A DNA stretch of 41,706 nucleotides from Gemmatimonadota bacterium (GTDB lineage: Bacteria > Latescibacterota > UBA2968 > UBA8231). Positions within the stretch are counted from its first letter, which is position 1; every line of letters starts with the position of its first letter. The translations under genes and the position numbers were made by a program. Below are positions 15,495-22,750 of the stretch, one piece after another. Where the stretch lies: the NCBI GenBank assembly GCA_009840005.1, contig VXOR01000058.1, forward strand, positions 1-41,706. Reading direction: 5' to 3'. The notes under the pieces were generated by a model. It saw only the letters and a program-made list of their open reading frames with translations. It was not told the origin of the DNA and did no database searches.

Positions 15495-17168
15495 TTAGAA
15501 TAGCCCCTTGATCTGCCCTGCTTCGTCGAGGTCAATCGATTCGGCTGAGGGCTTCTTCGGCAGGCCGGGCATGGTCATAATATCGCCCGTCAGCACCACT
15601 ACAAAACCGGCCCCAGCCGAGACCTTGACGTCGCGGATCGGCACGTCGAAGCCACGCGGCCGTCCCTTGAGCCCAGGATCGGTCGAGAGCGAGTACTGGG
15701 TCTTGGCGATGCAGACGGGCAGGTTGCCGTAGCCTTCGTCCTCCAGCCGCCTGAATTTGCCCCGCAGCAGCTTGTCCCCCATGATGTCGTCGGCACCGTA
15801 GATCGCTTGGGCGACGGTGCGGACCTTGTCCCAAAGCCGCATGTCGTCGGGATAGAGCAGCCGGAAGTCGCTCTGCGTGTTTTCGGCCACCTGTACCACG
15901 GTGCGGGCGAGGTCTTCGGCACCCTCGCCGCCGCGGGCGTGGTGATGCGCGGGGACGATCTCGACGCCGAGGTGTGCGCACTTGTCGCGGATGCACTGGA
16001 TTTCGTCGTCGGTATCCGTGGCAAAGGCATTGACCGCGACGACGACGGGCAGGCCAAAGAGGCGGATGTTTTCGATGTGCTTCTTGAGGTTTTCAACGCC
16101 TCTTTCGACCGCTCCGACATTGGGTTTGGCGATGCTTTTGAGCGCGGCACCGCCGTGAAATTTGAGCGCGCGCACCGTGGCTACCAACACCACGAGGTCC
16201 GGGGCTAGGCCACTTTGGCGGCACTTGATGTTGGCGAATTTCTCCGCTCCCAAGTCCGCGCCAAAGCCAGCCTCGGTGATGGTGTATTCAGACAGGCGCG
16301 TGCTCAGGCGGGTGGCGGCGATGGAGTTGCAGCCGTGGGCGATATTGGCAAAAGGACCGCCGTGGACTAACGCCGGGTTGCCCTCTAGGGTCTGCACCAA
16401 GTTGGGCAGGCAGGCGTCCTTGAGCAGCACTGCCATGGCACCGTGGACTGCCAGGTCCGCAGCGCGAACGGTCTCGCGGGAACGGGTCTGGGCGACGACG
16501 ATCCGGCCAAGCCGCTCCTTGAGCTCGGCCCGCGATTCGGATAGGCAGAGGATGGCCATGACCTCCGAGGCGACGGCGATGTCGAATCCCGATTGGCGTG
16601 GAAAGGAGTTGGCGGTCCCCCCTAGCCCGATGACGATGTCGCGCAGTGCCCGGTCGTTTATGTCGAGGACGCGGTTCCAGACGATGCGGCGGTGATCAAT
16701 GCGGCGCACATTGCCGTGGTGGATGTAGTTGTCGAGGGCCGCGGCGAGTAGGTTGTGCGCGGCGGAAACCGCGTGGATGTCGCCAGTGAAGTGCAGGTTG
16801 ATGTCCTCCATCGGCGCTACCTGAGCGTAGCCGCCGCCCGCGCCGCCGCCCTTCATGCCGAAGCAAGGCCCTAGCGAAGGCTCCCGTAGGCAGACGGTGG
16901 TGCGCTTGCCAAGGCGGTTGAGCGCGTCGCCTAAGCCGATGGTGGTGGTGGTTTTGCCCTCGCCCGCCGGAGTCGGGTTGATGGCTGAGACGAGGATCAG
17001 CTTGCCGGTAGTAGGTGCGCCTTCGAGCTGCTGGCAGAACTCCTGCGAGATTTTGGCCTTGACGCGGCCGTAGTGTTCGAGGTGTTCGGAGCCGATCCCG
17101 AGCTGGGCGGCCACATCGTCGATGGAACGGAGTGAGGTCTGGCGGGCGATTTCGATATCGGGTAGCAA
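15495..17168 (-). CDS. fhs: Formate--tetrahydrofolate ligase
   Basis: This enzyme makes 10-formyl-THF from formate, THF and ATP. From the TTG at 17168 the protein has 557 residues, the family's normal length; AGGAG stands six bases upstream, and the open frame further back is not conserved. Key segments are [18 protein letters not shown] (64-81, ATP loop), [20 protein letters not shown], the GDIHAV region, [16 protein letters not shown] near the C-terminus and [17 protein letters not shown]. It follows the SDR gene by 28 bases and is probably in the same transcript. With the cyclo-ligase at 3480 it points to an active one-carbon folate network, and with neighbouring sugar-acid genes the link may be formate re-use. 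Confidence 0.95.
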   Translation of the reverse strand: MLPDIEIARQTSLRSIDDVAAQLGIGSEHLEHYGRVKAKISQEFCQQLEGAPTTGKLILVSAINPTPAGEGKTTTTIGLGDALNRLGKRTTVCLREPSLGPCFGMKGGGAGGGYAQVAPMEDINLHFTGDIHAVSAAHNLLAAALDNYIHHGNVRRIDHRRIVWNRVLDINDRALRDIVIGLGGTANSFPRQSGFDIAVASEVMAILCLSESRAELKERLGRIVVAQTRSRETVRAADLAVHGAMAVLLKDACLPNLVQTLEGNPALVHGGPFANIAHGCNSIAATRLSTRLSEYTITEAGFGADLGAEKFANIKCRQSGLAPDLVVLVATVRALKFHGGAALKSIAKPNVGAVERGVENLKKHIENIRLFGLPVVVAVNAFATDTDDEIQCIRDKCAHLGVEIVPAHHHARGGEGAEDLARTVVQVAENTQSDFRLLYPDDMRLWDKVRTVAQAIYGADDIMGDKLLRGKFRRLEDEGYGNLPVCIAKTQYSLSTDPGLKGRPRGFDVPIRDVKVSAGAGFVVVLTGDIMTMPGLPKKPSAESIDLDEAGQIKGLF

Positions 17169-17196
17169 AGTGAACTCCTGATTTGAATAGGTCGAT

Positions 17197-18015
17197 CTAT
17201 ACGCCGCAAAATGCGGAAAAGCCGCCGTCGATGGGCACGATGGCACCGGTGACAAATGTGGCTGCGTCCGAAAAGAGCCACAGGGCCGCGCCTACTACTT
17301 CGTGCGGGTCGCCGAAGCGGGTCATGGGGACGTTTTTGAGAATAGTCTCGCCGCGATCGGTCAGCTCGCCGCTTGCTTCGTCGAGGAGCAGGAAGCGGTT
17401 TTGCGCGGTGATCATAAAGCCCGGGGCCACGGCATTGACGCGGATTTTGGGCGCGTAGGTCGTGGCCATGTGCACGGCCAGCCAGCGGGTAAAACTATCG
17501 GCCGCAGCCTTGCCGTTGGAATACGCCAAGGCCCGCGACAGAGGCAGCCCTCCGCCGATCGAGGTGATATTGACAACGGCTCCATCGCCTTTAGCAGCAA
17601 AGACGCGGCCCACGGCCTGCGAGGGCAGGACGGCGCTCAGATAGTTGAGATCCATCACCATCCTGACCGCTTCTGGATCAATATCAAAGAATTCGAGTTC
17701 CGGGGAAGTGGTAGTGTCCTTGTGGCTGCCACCGGCCCCGTTGAGCAGAAAGTCAACGGTGCCAAAGTGCTCGATGGTCTCCGCGAGCGCAGCCTCGACG
17801 CTGTTTTTGTTGACGACGTTGCACTCGACGGGGAGGACCTTGTCGGGAAAATCGTGGTTGATCTCGTCGGCTTTGGCGCGGGCCGCCTCTGGAGAAATGT
17901 CCCAGATCGCCACTTCAGCGCCCGCTTGGGCGAGGCCGCGGGCGATCTCGCCGCCAATGGCACCGCCAGCGCCGGTCGCCACGGCCTTTTTGCCGTGGAA
18001 GTCAAAAGTAGTCAA
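17197..18015 (-). CDS. SDR oxidoreductase, D-mannonate/fructuronate-type
   Basis: The 272-residue protein has a classical Rossmann fold: TGAGGAIGG (14-22) binds NAD(P), NGAGG (92-96) follows, and the catalytic set is N124, S152, Y165 and K169 (YSNGK). The loop GSHKDTTT after NGAGG and the C-terminal [12 protein letters not shown] resemble SDR-type D-mannonate oxidoreductases. The start is TTG 18015 with AAGGAGAGG upstream. It lies just downstream of a sugar isomerase-like gene on the same strand. I infer reduction or oxidation of a sugar acid in uronate-type catabolism; family membership is certain, substrate is not. Confidence 0.85.
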   Translation of the reverse strand: MTTFDFHGKKAVATGAGGAIGGEIARGLAQAGAEVAIWDISPEAARAKADEINHDFPDKVLPVECNVVNKNSVEAALAETIEHFGTVDFLLNGAGGSHKDTTTSPELEFFDIDPEAVRMVMDLNYLSAVLPSQAVGRVFAAKGDGAVVNITSIGGGLPLSRALAYSNGKAAADSFTRWLAVHMATTYAPKIRVNAVAPGFMITAQNRFLLLDEASGELTDRGETILKNVPMTRFGDPHEVVGAALWLFSDAATFVTGAIVPIDGGFSAFCGV

Positions 18016-18109
18016 GGTGATGCCTCTCCTTCTGTTAAAATTCAGTCGCTGAGCCGCAGTGTCGGGGGATCGTCAATGCGGGCAATGTCGAGGAAAGGGT
18101 GGGAGGTAC

Positions 18110-18940
18110 TCATCGTCGCCGCGCTGGAGAGCGGCCCTCGCCCAGCGCCGGTGCCAACGCCGCGTAGCCGACCGCGCAGGATTCGGCGAAATCCATGGTG
18201 ACAAACGTCTCTATCGCCAGGGCTTCGGCAAAGCCGATCTCCCGGAGCCCCTGCACGATGCGCGGATAGTCGAGGCTTCCACGACCGGGGATTTTGTGGT
18301 CCCAGTCGGGATGGGTGCCGATGTGGTCCTTGAGGTGGGCGTGCACAATGCGCCCCTGCCACCGGTGGGCGACCGCGACCGGGTCCAAGCCGAGGAGCGT
18401 CAGATAACAAGGATCGAAATTGACGCCGAAGGACGCGCTACCGACCTCGGCGTGCAGCTCCAAGAAGCGCTCAGGGGTGTCGGTGAGCCAGCCGGTCCAC
18501 ACGCCATCGACTGCCAACTGCACATTGCGCGGCTCCGCGTAGGCAAGCGCGTCTTGAAGATAGGCGACCACTCGCCGCCAAGCTTCGGTTCGCTGGGCGT
18601 CGTCATCTTTGGGACCGCCCATGTGGAAGACGACGAGCGGTGCGCCGACGTCCACGGCCAAATCGACCGATCCCTTGAGGTCGAGGGATTCGTCGGTAAA
18701 GAGCGAATTGGCGAGATTGGCGTGGGTAATGACGGCTTCGATGGTCAGGCCCAGCCGCTCGGCAGTGCTCCGCGTCTGCGCACGCAATTCGGGCGTCACC
18801 GAGCGCGGATCCGCCGACGGCCCGTGGGTCCCCGAAATGTCGATGCCGTCATAGCCAGTAGCGGCGATTTTTTCCAGTGCCGGCTCGAGCGGCATTTCAA
18901 GCCGGTCGGTGTAGCTATAGGTGTAAAAGGCAAGGCGCAT
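18110..18940 (-). CDS. Sugar phosphate isomerase/epimerase (xylose isomerase-like TIM barrel)
   Basis: The 276-residue protein starts MRLAFYTYSY and contains the barrel signposts TGYDGIDISG, VVFHMGGPKDDD, VQLAVDGVWTGW, FGVNFDPCYL, VHAHLKDH and a final LAIETF. These place it in the AP-endonuclease-2-like family with a divalent metal site. The usual Glu at the end of the fifth strand (ENH) appears as Asp (VDG). It should isomerise or epimerise a keto-sugar or sugar acid, or act as a dehydratase. The last residues (SPARRR) look unlike the family; another frame continues with MSTSHPFLDIARIDDPP to a stop at 18042. It probably leads an operon with the SDR. Confidence 0.83.
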   Translation of the reverse strand: MRLAFYTYSYTDRLEMPLEPALEKIAATGYDGIDISGTHGPSADPRSVTPELRAQTRSTAERLGLTIEAVITHANLANSLFTDESLDLKGSVDLAVDVGAPLVVFHMGGPKDDDAQRTEAWRRVVAYLQDALAYAEPRNVQLAVDGVWTGWLTDTPERFLELHAEVGSASFGVNFDPCYLTLLGLDPVAVAHRWQGRIVHAHLKDHIGTHPDWDHKIPGRGSLDYPRIVQGLREIGFAEALAIETFVTMDFAESCAVGYAALAPALGEGRSPARRR

Positions 18941-18960
18941 GGCTCAAATTAAATTCTGAT

Positions 18961-19002
18961 GTTACGCACCTAGGTAGGGGGCGGTTTGAAATCGCCCCCT
19001 AC
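18961..19002. repeat. Partial GTTACGCA-family repeat with hairpin
   Basis: GTTACGCACC is followed by a perfect 10-base hairpin, GTAGGGGGCG (18974-18983) and CGCCCCCTAC (18993-19002). The left end matches copies 1 and 2; no right-hand TGCGTAAC is visible, so this is a truncated or solo copy. It lies in the divergent space between the isomerase and the Gfo gene. Confidence 0.55.
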
Positions 19003-19082
19003 TTGGTCGGAGGAAGCAAAGCGCACATCTTATTCTAGTTAATCAGACCCTTTTTAGCAATTTTACGCAGAGGAGATACGAC

Positions 19083-20165
19083 ATGGCACAACCGTTGGGC
19101 AAAGCCTATGAACAGATCGCGGCGACGCAGCCACGCGGAACGTATCGCGGCGCAGTGGTCGGCTGTGGGCGGATGGGCAGCACCATTGACGACGAGCATA
19201 TCGGGATGCCGCACTATCCGTGGCCGTGGGCACACGCCCCGGCCATGATCGAAGCGCGGGGCATTGAGCTGATCGGCGCGGCCGACGTGGACCGGGCCAA
19301 GTTGGACGACTTTGCCCAACGCTGGGGGGTGGACGCCCTGTACGAAGACTACCGCGAGTTGGTCGCCCAGGAGCAGCCCGACGTGATAGCAGTGACGACG
19401 CGGCCCGACGAGCGCGCCGAGGTGGTCATCGGCCTAGCCGAGGCCGGGGTGCGGGCGATCTTTGCCACCAAGCCGATGTGCCGCACCTTGGCCGACGCCG
19501 ACGCCATGATCGCGGCGTGCAAAGCAAGCGGCACCATTCTTTCCATCGCCTGCCATCTCAACTGGTACAACTGGTACACCAATGCGCGGCAGGCCATAGC
19601 AGACGGAGCGATTGGTCGGTTGCGCTCCATGGTGTGCCACAGCCCACACACCCTGTCGAATCTGCAAAGCCATACGCTGGCCTTGTTTCGGCTCTTTGCC
19701 GGAGCGCCGGCCGAGTGGGTGATGGGCGAGATGGACGACGACGCGCAGGCCGCGGCCGACCGGGATCTATCCGGCTCGGGCTACATTGCCTACGCCAATG
19801 GAGTGCGCGGCTTTTTGAACTCCCGCGCCGACCGCTCGGGTCATGCGTGGACCTTGGAGTTTATCGGCGAGCGCGGGATGATCGTCTCGCGCAACGCCCA
19901 CGCGCAATTCGAGCTGTGGGGGGCGCACCCCGAGACCGGCGAGCCGGTCCAGCGGCCATTCCCCAACCCGTGGCACCCGCGCTCGTCCATGGTCGATGCG
20001 ATTGAGGGCGTCTGTCGGGCGATTGAGGAGGGAGAAGAGCGGATTTGCCCAGGGGAATTTGGGCGCGAGGCGCTGGAGATTGCCATTGGTTTGCGCGAGT
20101 CGCATCGGCAGGGTAATGGGCGGGTGGATTTGCCGCTGGCGGATCGGGCGTTGCGGATGGGCTAA
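19083..20165 (+). CDS. Gfo/Idh/MocA-family oxidoreductase
   Basis: The 360-residue protein has an N-terminal Rossmann fold (GAVVGCGRMGSTIDD, 23-37) and the family's dinucleotide/substrate motif as FATKPMCRTL, with Thr instead of the usual Glu before KP. The C-terminal alpha/beta half has HLNWYNWYTNAR and the FNPWHPRS-type region. It should oxidise a sugar, inositol or sugar-acid substrate with NAD(P). GAGGAG lies eight bases before ATG. It is divergent from the isomerase/SDR genes, which suggests a joint carbohydrate pathway. Pieces of its 3' half recur downstream at 21883-21903 and 22574-22602. Confidence 0.9.
   Translation: MAQPLGKAYEQIAATQPRGTYRGAVVGCGRMGSTIDDEHIGMPHYPWPWAHAPAMIEARGIELIGAADVDRAKLDDFAQRWGVDALYEDYRELVAQEQPDVIAVTTRPDERAEVVIGLAEAGVRAIFATKPMCRTLADADAMIAACKASGTILSIACHLNWYNWYTNARQAIADGAIGRLRSMVCHSPHTLSNLQSHTLALFRLFAGAPAEWVMGEMDDDAQAAADRDLSGSGYIAYANGVRGFLNSRADRSGHAWTLEFIGERGMIVSRNAHAQFELWGAHPETGEPVQRPFPNPWHPRSSMVDAIEGVCRAIEEGEERICPGEFGREALEIAIGLRESHRQGNGRVDLPLADRALRMG
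20144..20164 (+). repeat. Left copy of a 21-base direct repeat flanking the ImmA/PIN pair
   Basis: The last codons and stop of the Gfo gene, TCGGGCGTTGCG through GGGCTA, recur exactly at 21883-21903. The two copies bracket about 1.7 kb holding the Xre-ImmA/IrrE and PIN-like genes. This is what integration at a gene's 3' end, or a duplication, leaves behind. Confidence 0.75.
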
Positions 20166-20239
20166 GGGACTATTTTGTGGAGGTCGGCAAAACTTCTGTG
20201 ATCTGTGAAGTTGATATTCGACATATTTTCTATATTTTT

Positions 20240-20252
20240 CAACTCAGAGTTG
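20240..20252. promoter_or_regulatory. Palindrome before the Xre-ImmA gene (operator candidate)
   Basis: CAACTCAGAGTTG is a perfect 13-base palindrome 24 bases before the ATG and just after a TATATT box (20231-20236). Xre-type antitoxins usually bind such sites and repress their own operon. Confidence 0.5.
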
Positions 20253-20276
20253 TTATTCCGCTATCAAGGAGGATCT

Positions 20277-21353
20277 ATGTTAGGCCAAAGGCTCAGGTTG
20301 GCGCGCAAGAAAGCGGGGCTTTCGATGCAGCAGCTTGCCGACCATCTGTCGCCGCCGGTTTCGGTGCAGGCGATCAGCAAGTACGAAGCAGGAGCCATGA
20401 TGCCACGCTCAGCGGTACTGATGAGCCTCGGCAAGGCCCTCGGCGTGTCGCTGGATTTTCTAATGGGAGGGCAAGTCGAATCACTGGCCCGCATTGAATT
20501 TCGCAGGCATTCCCGCACTTCGGCGAAAGACCGCGCCCTTGTCGAAGCGATTGCGACCGAACAACTCGAAGACTATCTGACCATTGAGGACATCCTCGAA
20601 ATGGCCCCACCCCCAGATCCGTTTGCCGAACTGCGCTGCGATCAGGTAGCAAGTTTTGAGGAGGTAGAGGCGCGGGCGCAAGCACTGAGAGAACATTGGC
20701 GTCTCGGGTATGCCCCGATTCCCAGCATGGCTGGCCTACTGGAAGGTAAGGGCATCAAGGTAATCGAGGCGGACTTGCCGGAACATTGCGACGGCTTGGC
20801 CTGTAGCGTGAAACGGACCGGGGGCCGGCCCGATACCGAAGCCATCATTGTTTCAGGACAAACCAACATAGAGCGCAAGCGGTTCAGCCTCGCCCACGAA
20901 CTGGCACATCGCGTAATTCGGGGTACGGGCAATCCAAGCATCAAGGTCGAGAAGGCGATACACCGATTCGCCGGAGCATTTCTCGTCCCTGCGGAAAGTC
21001 TGCGCGACGAGGTTGGTGCAATCCGCCGAGGAATCCCTTATTGCGAGTTGATCCGACTAAAGCGATTCTACGGGATTTCAGCGGCGGGAATGCTGATCCG
21101 CCTGCGCGATGTCGGCATCCTGTCTCGTGGTACCGTTGACTATGCTTTCCGCACCTATGCGCGGTCTTGGCGTACCAACGAGCCGGAACCGATCACCAAT
21201 GACGAAGGGCTGGGTGCTTTTGAAAAGCCGTTGCGGTTTGAACGCTTGGTATGGCGTGCTGTTGGGGACGAGTTGATCGCTCCGGTCCGGGCTGTGCAAC
21301 TGCTCAAACGCCCTCTGAATGAGGTAGAACGAGAAATCAGGGGCGGCAAGTGA
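20277..21353 (+). CDS. Xre HTH + ImmA/IrrE metallopeptidase
   Basis: The 358-residue protein starts at ATG 20277 with AAGGAGG upstream. Residues 4-62 are an Xre helix-turn-helix (LGQRLRLARKKAGLSMQQLA). Residues 140-250 are an ImmA/IrrE domain with HELAH (207-211) as zinc site and HRFAGAFLVPAE after it. Such proteins bind DNA and can cleave a repressor or antitoxin partner; IrrE of Deinococcus and ImmA of ICEBs1 are known relatives. It ends in a GTGA overlap with the PIN-like gene, so the two are made together. The pairing is the layout of a type II toxin-antitoxin module, with this protein as likely antitoxin and autoregulator. Confidence 0.88.
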   Translation: MLGQRLRLARKKAGLSMQQLADHLSPPVSVQAISKYEAGAMMPRSAVLMSLGKALGVSLDFLMGGQVESLARIEFRRHSRTSAKDRALVEAIATEQLEDYLTIEDILEMAPPPDPFAELRCDQVASFEEVEARAQALREHWRLGYAPIPSMAGLLEGKGIKVIEADLPEHCDGLACSVKRTGGRPDTEAIIVSGQTNIERKRFSLAHELAHRVIRGTGNPSIKVEKAIHRFAGAFLVPAESLRDEVGAIRRGIPYCELIRLKRFYGISAAGMLIRLRDVGILSRGTVDYAFRTYARSWRTNEPEPITNDEGLGAFEKPLRFERLVWRAVGDELIAPVRAVQLLKRPLNEVEREIRGGK

Positions 21354-21865
21354 AGGGTGCGATCGTCCACGACGCCTCCTGTCTGATTGATCTGAGCAAG
21401 GGAAAGCTGTTGCGTTTCGTGCCGAAACTGCCGTTCCGATTGATAGTTCCATTCCCGATTCGCCATGCGGAAGTTCTGGACTTTACGGATAGGGAATGGC
21501 GGCTTTTGGACGAGGGCGGCTTGGAAACGTTAGATCTTTCGCCTGAACAGGTTGAGGAGGCGTTGAATATCAGGCAGATGCAGCCCAAACTCTCGGCGAA
21601 CGATTGCTTGTGTCTGGCTTTGGTGCGGTGTCAAGAGAACGCAATTCTGCTTACGGGGGATAGGTTGCTGCGTCAGGTGGCAGTCAGCGAAGGCTTCTGT
21701 GTTCACGGCGTCTTGTGGGTTATTGACGAACTAAAAGACGCCAACGCTTGCGCCAATGCTACCCTGATTTCAGCACTCGAACTTTGGCGTGATGATCGAT
21801 CGGTCTTTCTGCCCACCCGAGAAATTGAGAGGCGGTTGAGGAGGCTGCGGCAGCCTTTGACGTAA
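21350..21865 (+). CDS. PIN-like domain protein, putative toxin
   Basis: The 171-residue protein starts at GTG 21350, overlapping the ImmA stop by four bases. Acidic residues typical of PIN nucleases are present: D8 in VHDASCLIDL, D85 in SANDCLCLALVRC and D104 in LLTGDRLLRQVA, with E41 as a possible fourth. PIN toxins cut RNA with Mg2+. The last third (VIDELKDANACANATLISAL...RRLRRLRQP) is an extra helical part. The toxin role is inferred from domain and coupling. Confidence 0.75.
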   Translation: MKGAIVHDASCLIDLSKGKLLRFVPKLPFRLIVPFPIRHAEVLDFTDREWRLLDEGGLETLDLSPEQVEEALNIRQMQPKLSANDCLCLALVRCQENAILLTGDRLLRQVAVSEGFCVHGVLWVIDELKDANACANATLISALELWRDDRSVFLPTREIERRLRRLRQPLT

Positions 21866-21882
21866 TAGCTTCATAGGGCGAG

Positions 21883-21903
21883 TCGGGCGTTGCGGATGGG
21901 CTA
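21883..21903 (+). repeat. Right copy of the 21-base direct repeat (Gfo gene 3' end)
   Basis: Identical to 20144-20164. It would encode the same end (RALRMG then stop TAG) as the Gfo protein. On the other strand its last three bases are the TAG stop of brnA. Confidence 0.75.
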
Positions 21904-22215
21904 GGGTTGGGAAGGTAGGGGTCGAAATCCCCTTGATTTGTTCAGTTTGGCATGTTCGCGCAATACGCGGTTGATCTCGGTTTGGTATCCCTTTCCATCT
22001 GGAGTGTTTGCCCTGAACCATGCCACCACGTCGGCATCCAGCCGCAGCGTGATCTGCTGCTTCACTGGCCGATACAGGGCACCGCGTCTGGCACCGGACC
22101 AATCCAGAATCTCGGGTATGTCGCTCGTATCAATTTTCTCGTCGGAAAGGGCCGCAAGCGACTCAATCTCCGCCTTCTGTTCATTGGTAAGTCCCTTAGA
22201 AGTCCCCTTCTTCAT
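21901..22215 (-). CDS. brnA: BrnA-type antitoxin
   Basis: The 104-residue protein starts at ATG 22215 with AAAGGAGA upstream. The C-terminal half, KQQITLRLDADVVAWFRA then GYQTEINRVLREH, is the ribbon-helix-helix BrnA motif. The antitoxin binds BrnT and, by DNA binding, represses the operon. The gene overlaps the 3' end of brnT by 20 bases, the usual toxin-first order of BrnTA. Its stop lies in the direct repeat at 21883-21903. Confidence 0.88.
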   Translation of the reverse strand: MKKGTSKGLTNEQKAEIESLAALSDEKIDTSDIPEILDWSGARRGALYRPVKQQITLRLDADVVAWFRANTPDGKGYQTEINRVLREHAKLNKSRGFRPLPSQP

Positions 22216-22486
22216 ACGCTCTCCTTTCGTGCGCCGTAGCTTTTCGGGCACTGATGATACGACCCGTCTCGACACCTGTTCCACTGTCTAGTTTGGGCCA
22301 CGTATGTGCCACAATCACAGCTACGTTGCCGATCATGCCGACGGTATGCCATCGGTCTTCGTTTGGGTTTGGGTCCGGGCGTTGGGCCATTAGTGGATCC
22401 TCGAACACGAGCTTCGCTGTCTCGAAGCTGAGGCCGTGCTTCCGCTTGTTGGTACGGTTCTTGTTTTCGTCCCATGTCCAGTACAA
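22196..22486 (-). CDS. brnT: BrnT-type ribonuclease toxin
   Basis: The 96-residue protein begins (M)YWTWDENKNRTNKRKHGLSF and has FEDPLMAQRPDPNPNEDRW, VAHTWP, and the closing RIISARKATAHERRAYE, all typical of BrnT. BrnT proteins are RelE-fold RNases that stop translation. The start is TTG at 22486, with AAGGA about ten bases upstream; an ATG at 22475 is in another frame. Transcribed with brnA, towards the PIN-like gene. Confidence 0.88.
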   Translation of the reverse strand: MYWTWDENKNRTNKRKHGLSFETAKLVFEDPLMAQRPDPNPNEDRWHTVGMIGNVAVIVAHTWPKLDSGTGVETGRIISARKATAHERRAYEEGDF

Positions 22487-22561
22487 TTATCCAATCCTTG
22501 TAACTACATCATCATAGCTACGCTACCACGATTCGTCAACTTGCTCGGCCACCAAGCATAG

Positions 22562-22750
22562 CTTGTCGCCGATCCCAACCCGTGGCACCCGCGCTCGTCC
22601 ATCCTGGCGGCCTATAAACAGGGCGATTACCACACCGCTTACCAAGTGTTTCGATCGCTTGCTAAGCAGGGGGATGCCAGGGGGCAAAACGGCCTCGGCA
22701 ACAGGCTGCCAAAGTCGCCGATGATCGCCAAAACCTTTTTCAGCGCATGA
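22562..22750 (+). pseudogene. Mosaic fragment: Gfo gene piece fused in frame to a Sel1-repeat piece
   Basis: There is no start codon; the frame opens after TAG at 22559 and closes at TGA 22748. Bases 22574-22602 are identical over 29 positions to 19962-19990 in the Gfo gene, in the same frame (PNPWHPRSS). The frame then runs into AAYKQGDYHTAYQVFRSLAK and QGDARGQNGLGNRL, a Sel1/TPR-like repeat. It overlaps the 3' end of the GMC oxidoreductase gene on the other strand. It looks like leftover DNA from rearrangement, although the joint keeps the frame open. Confidence 0.65.

Noticed and set aside
18059..18952. Plus-strand ORF of 297 codons
   Set aside because: Antisense to the isomerase gene, whose barrel motifs are clear.
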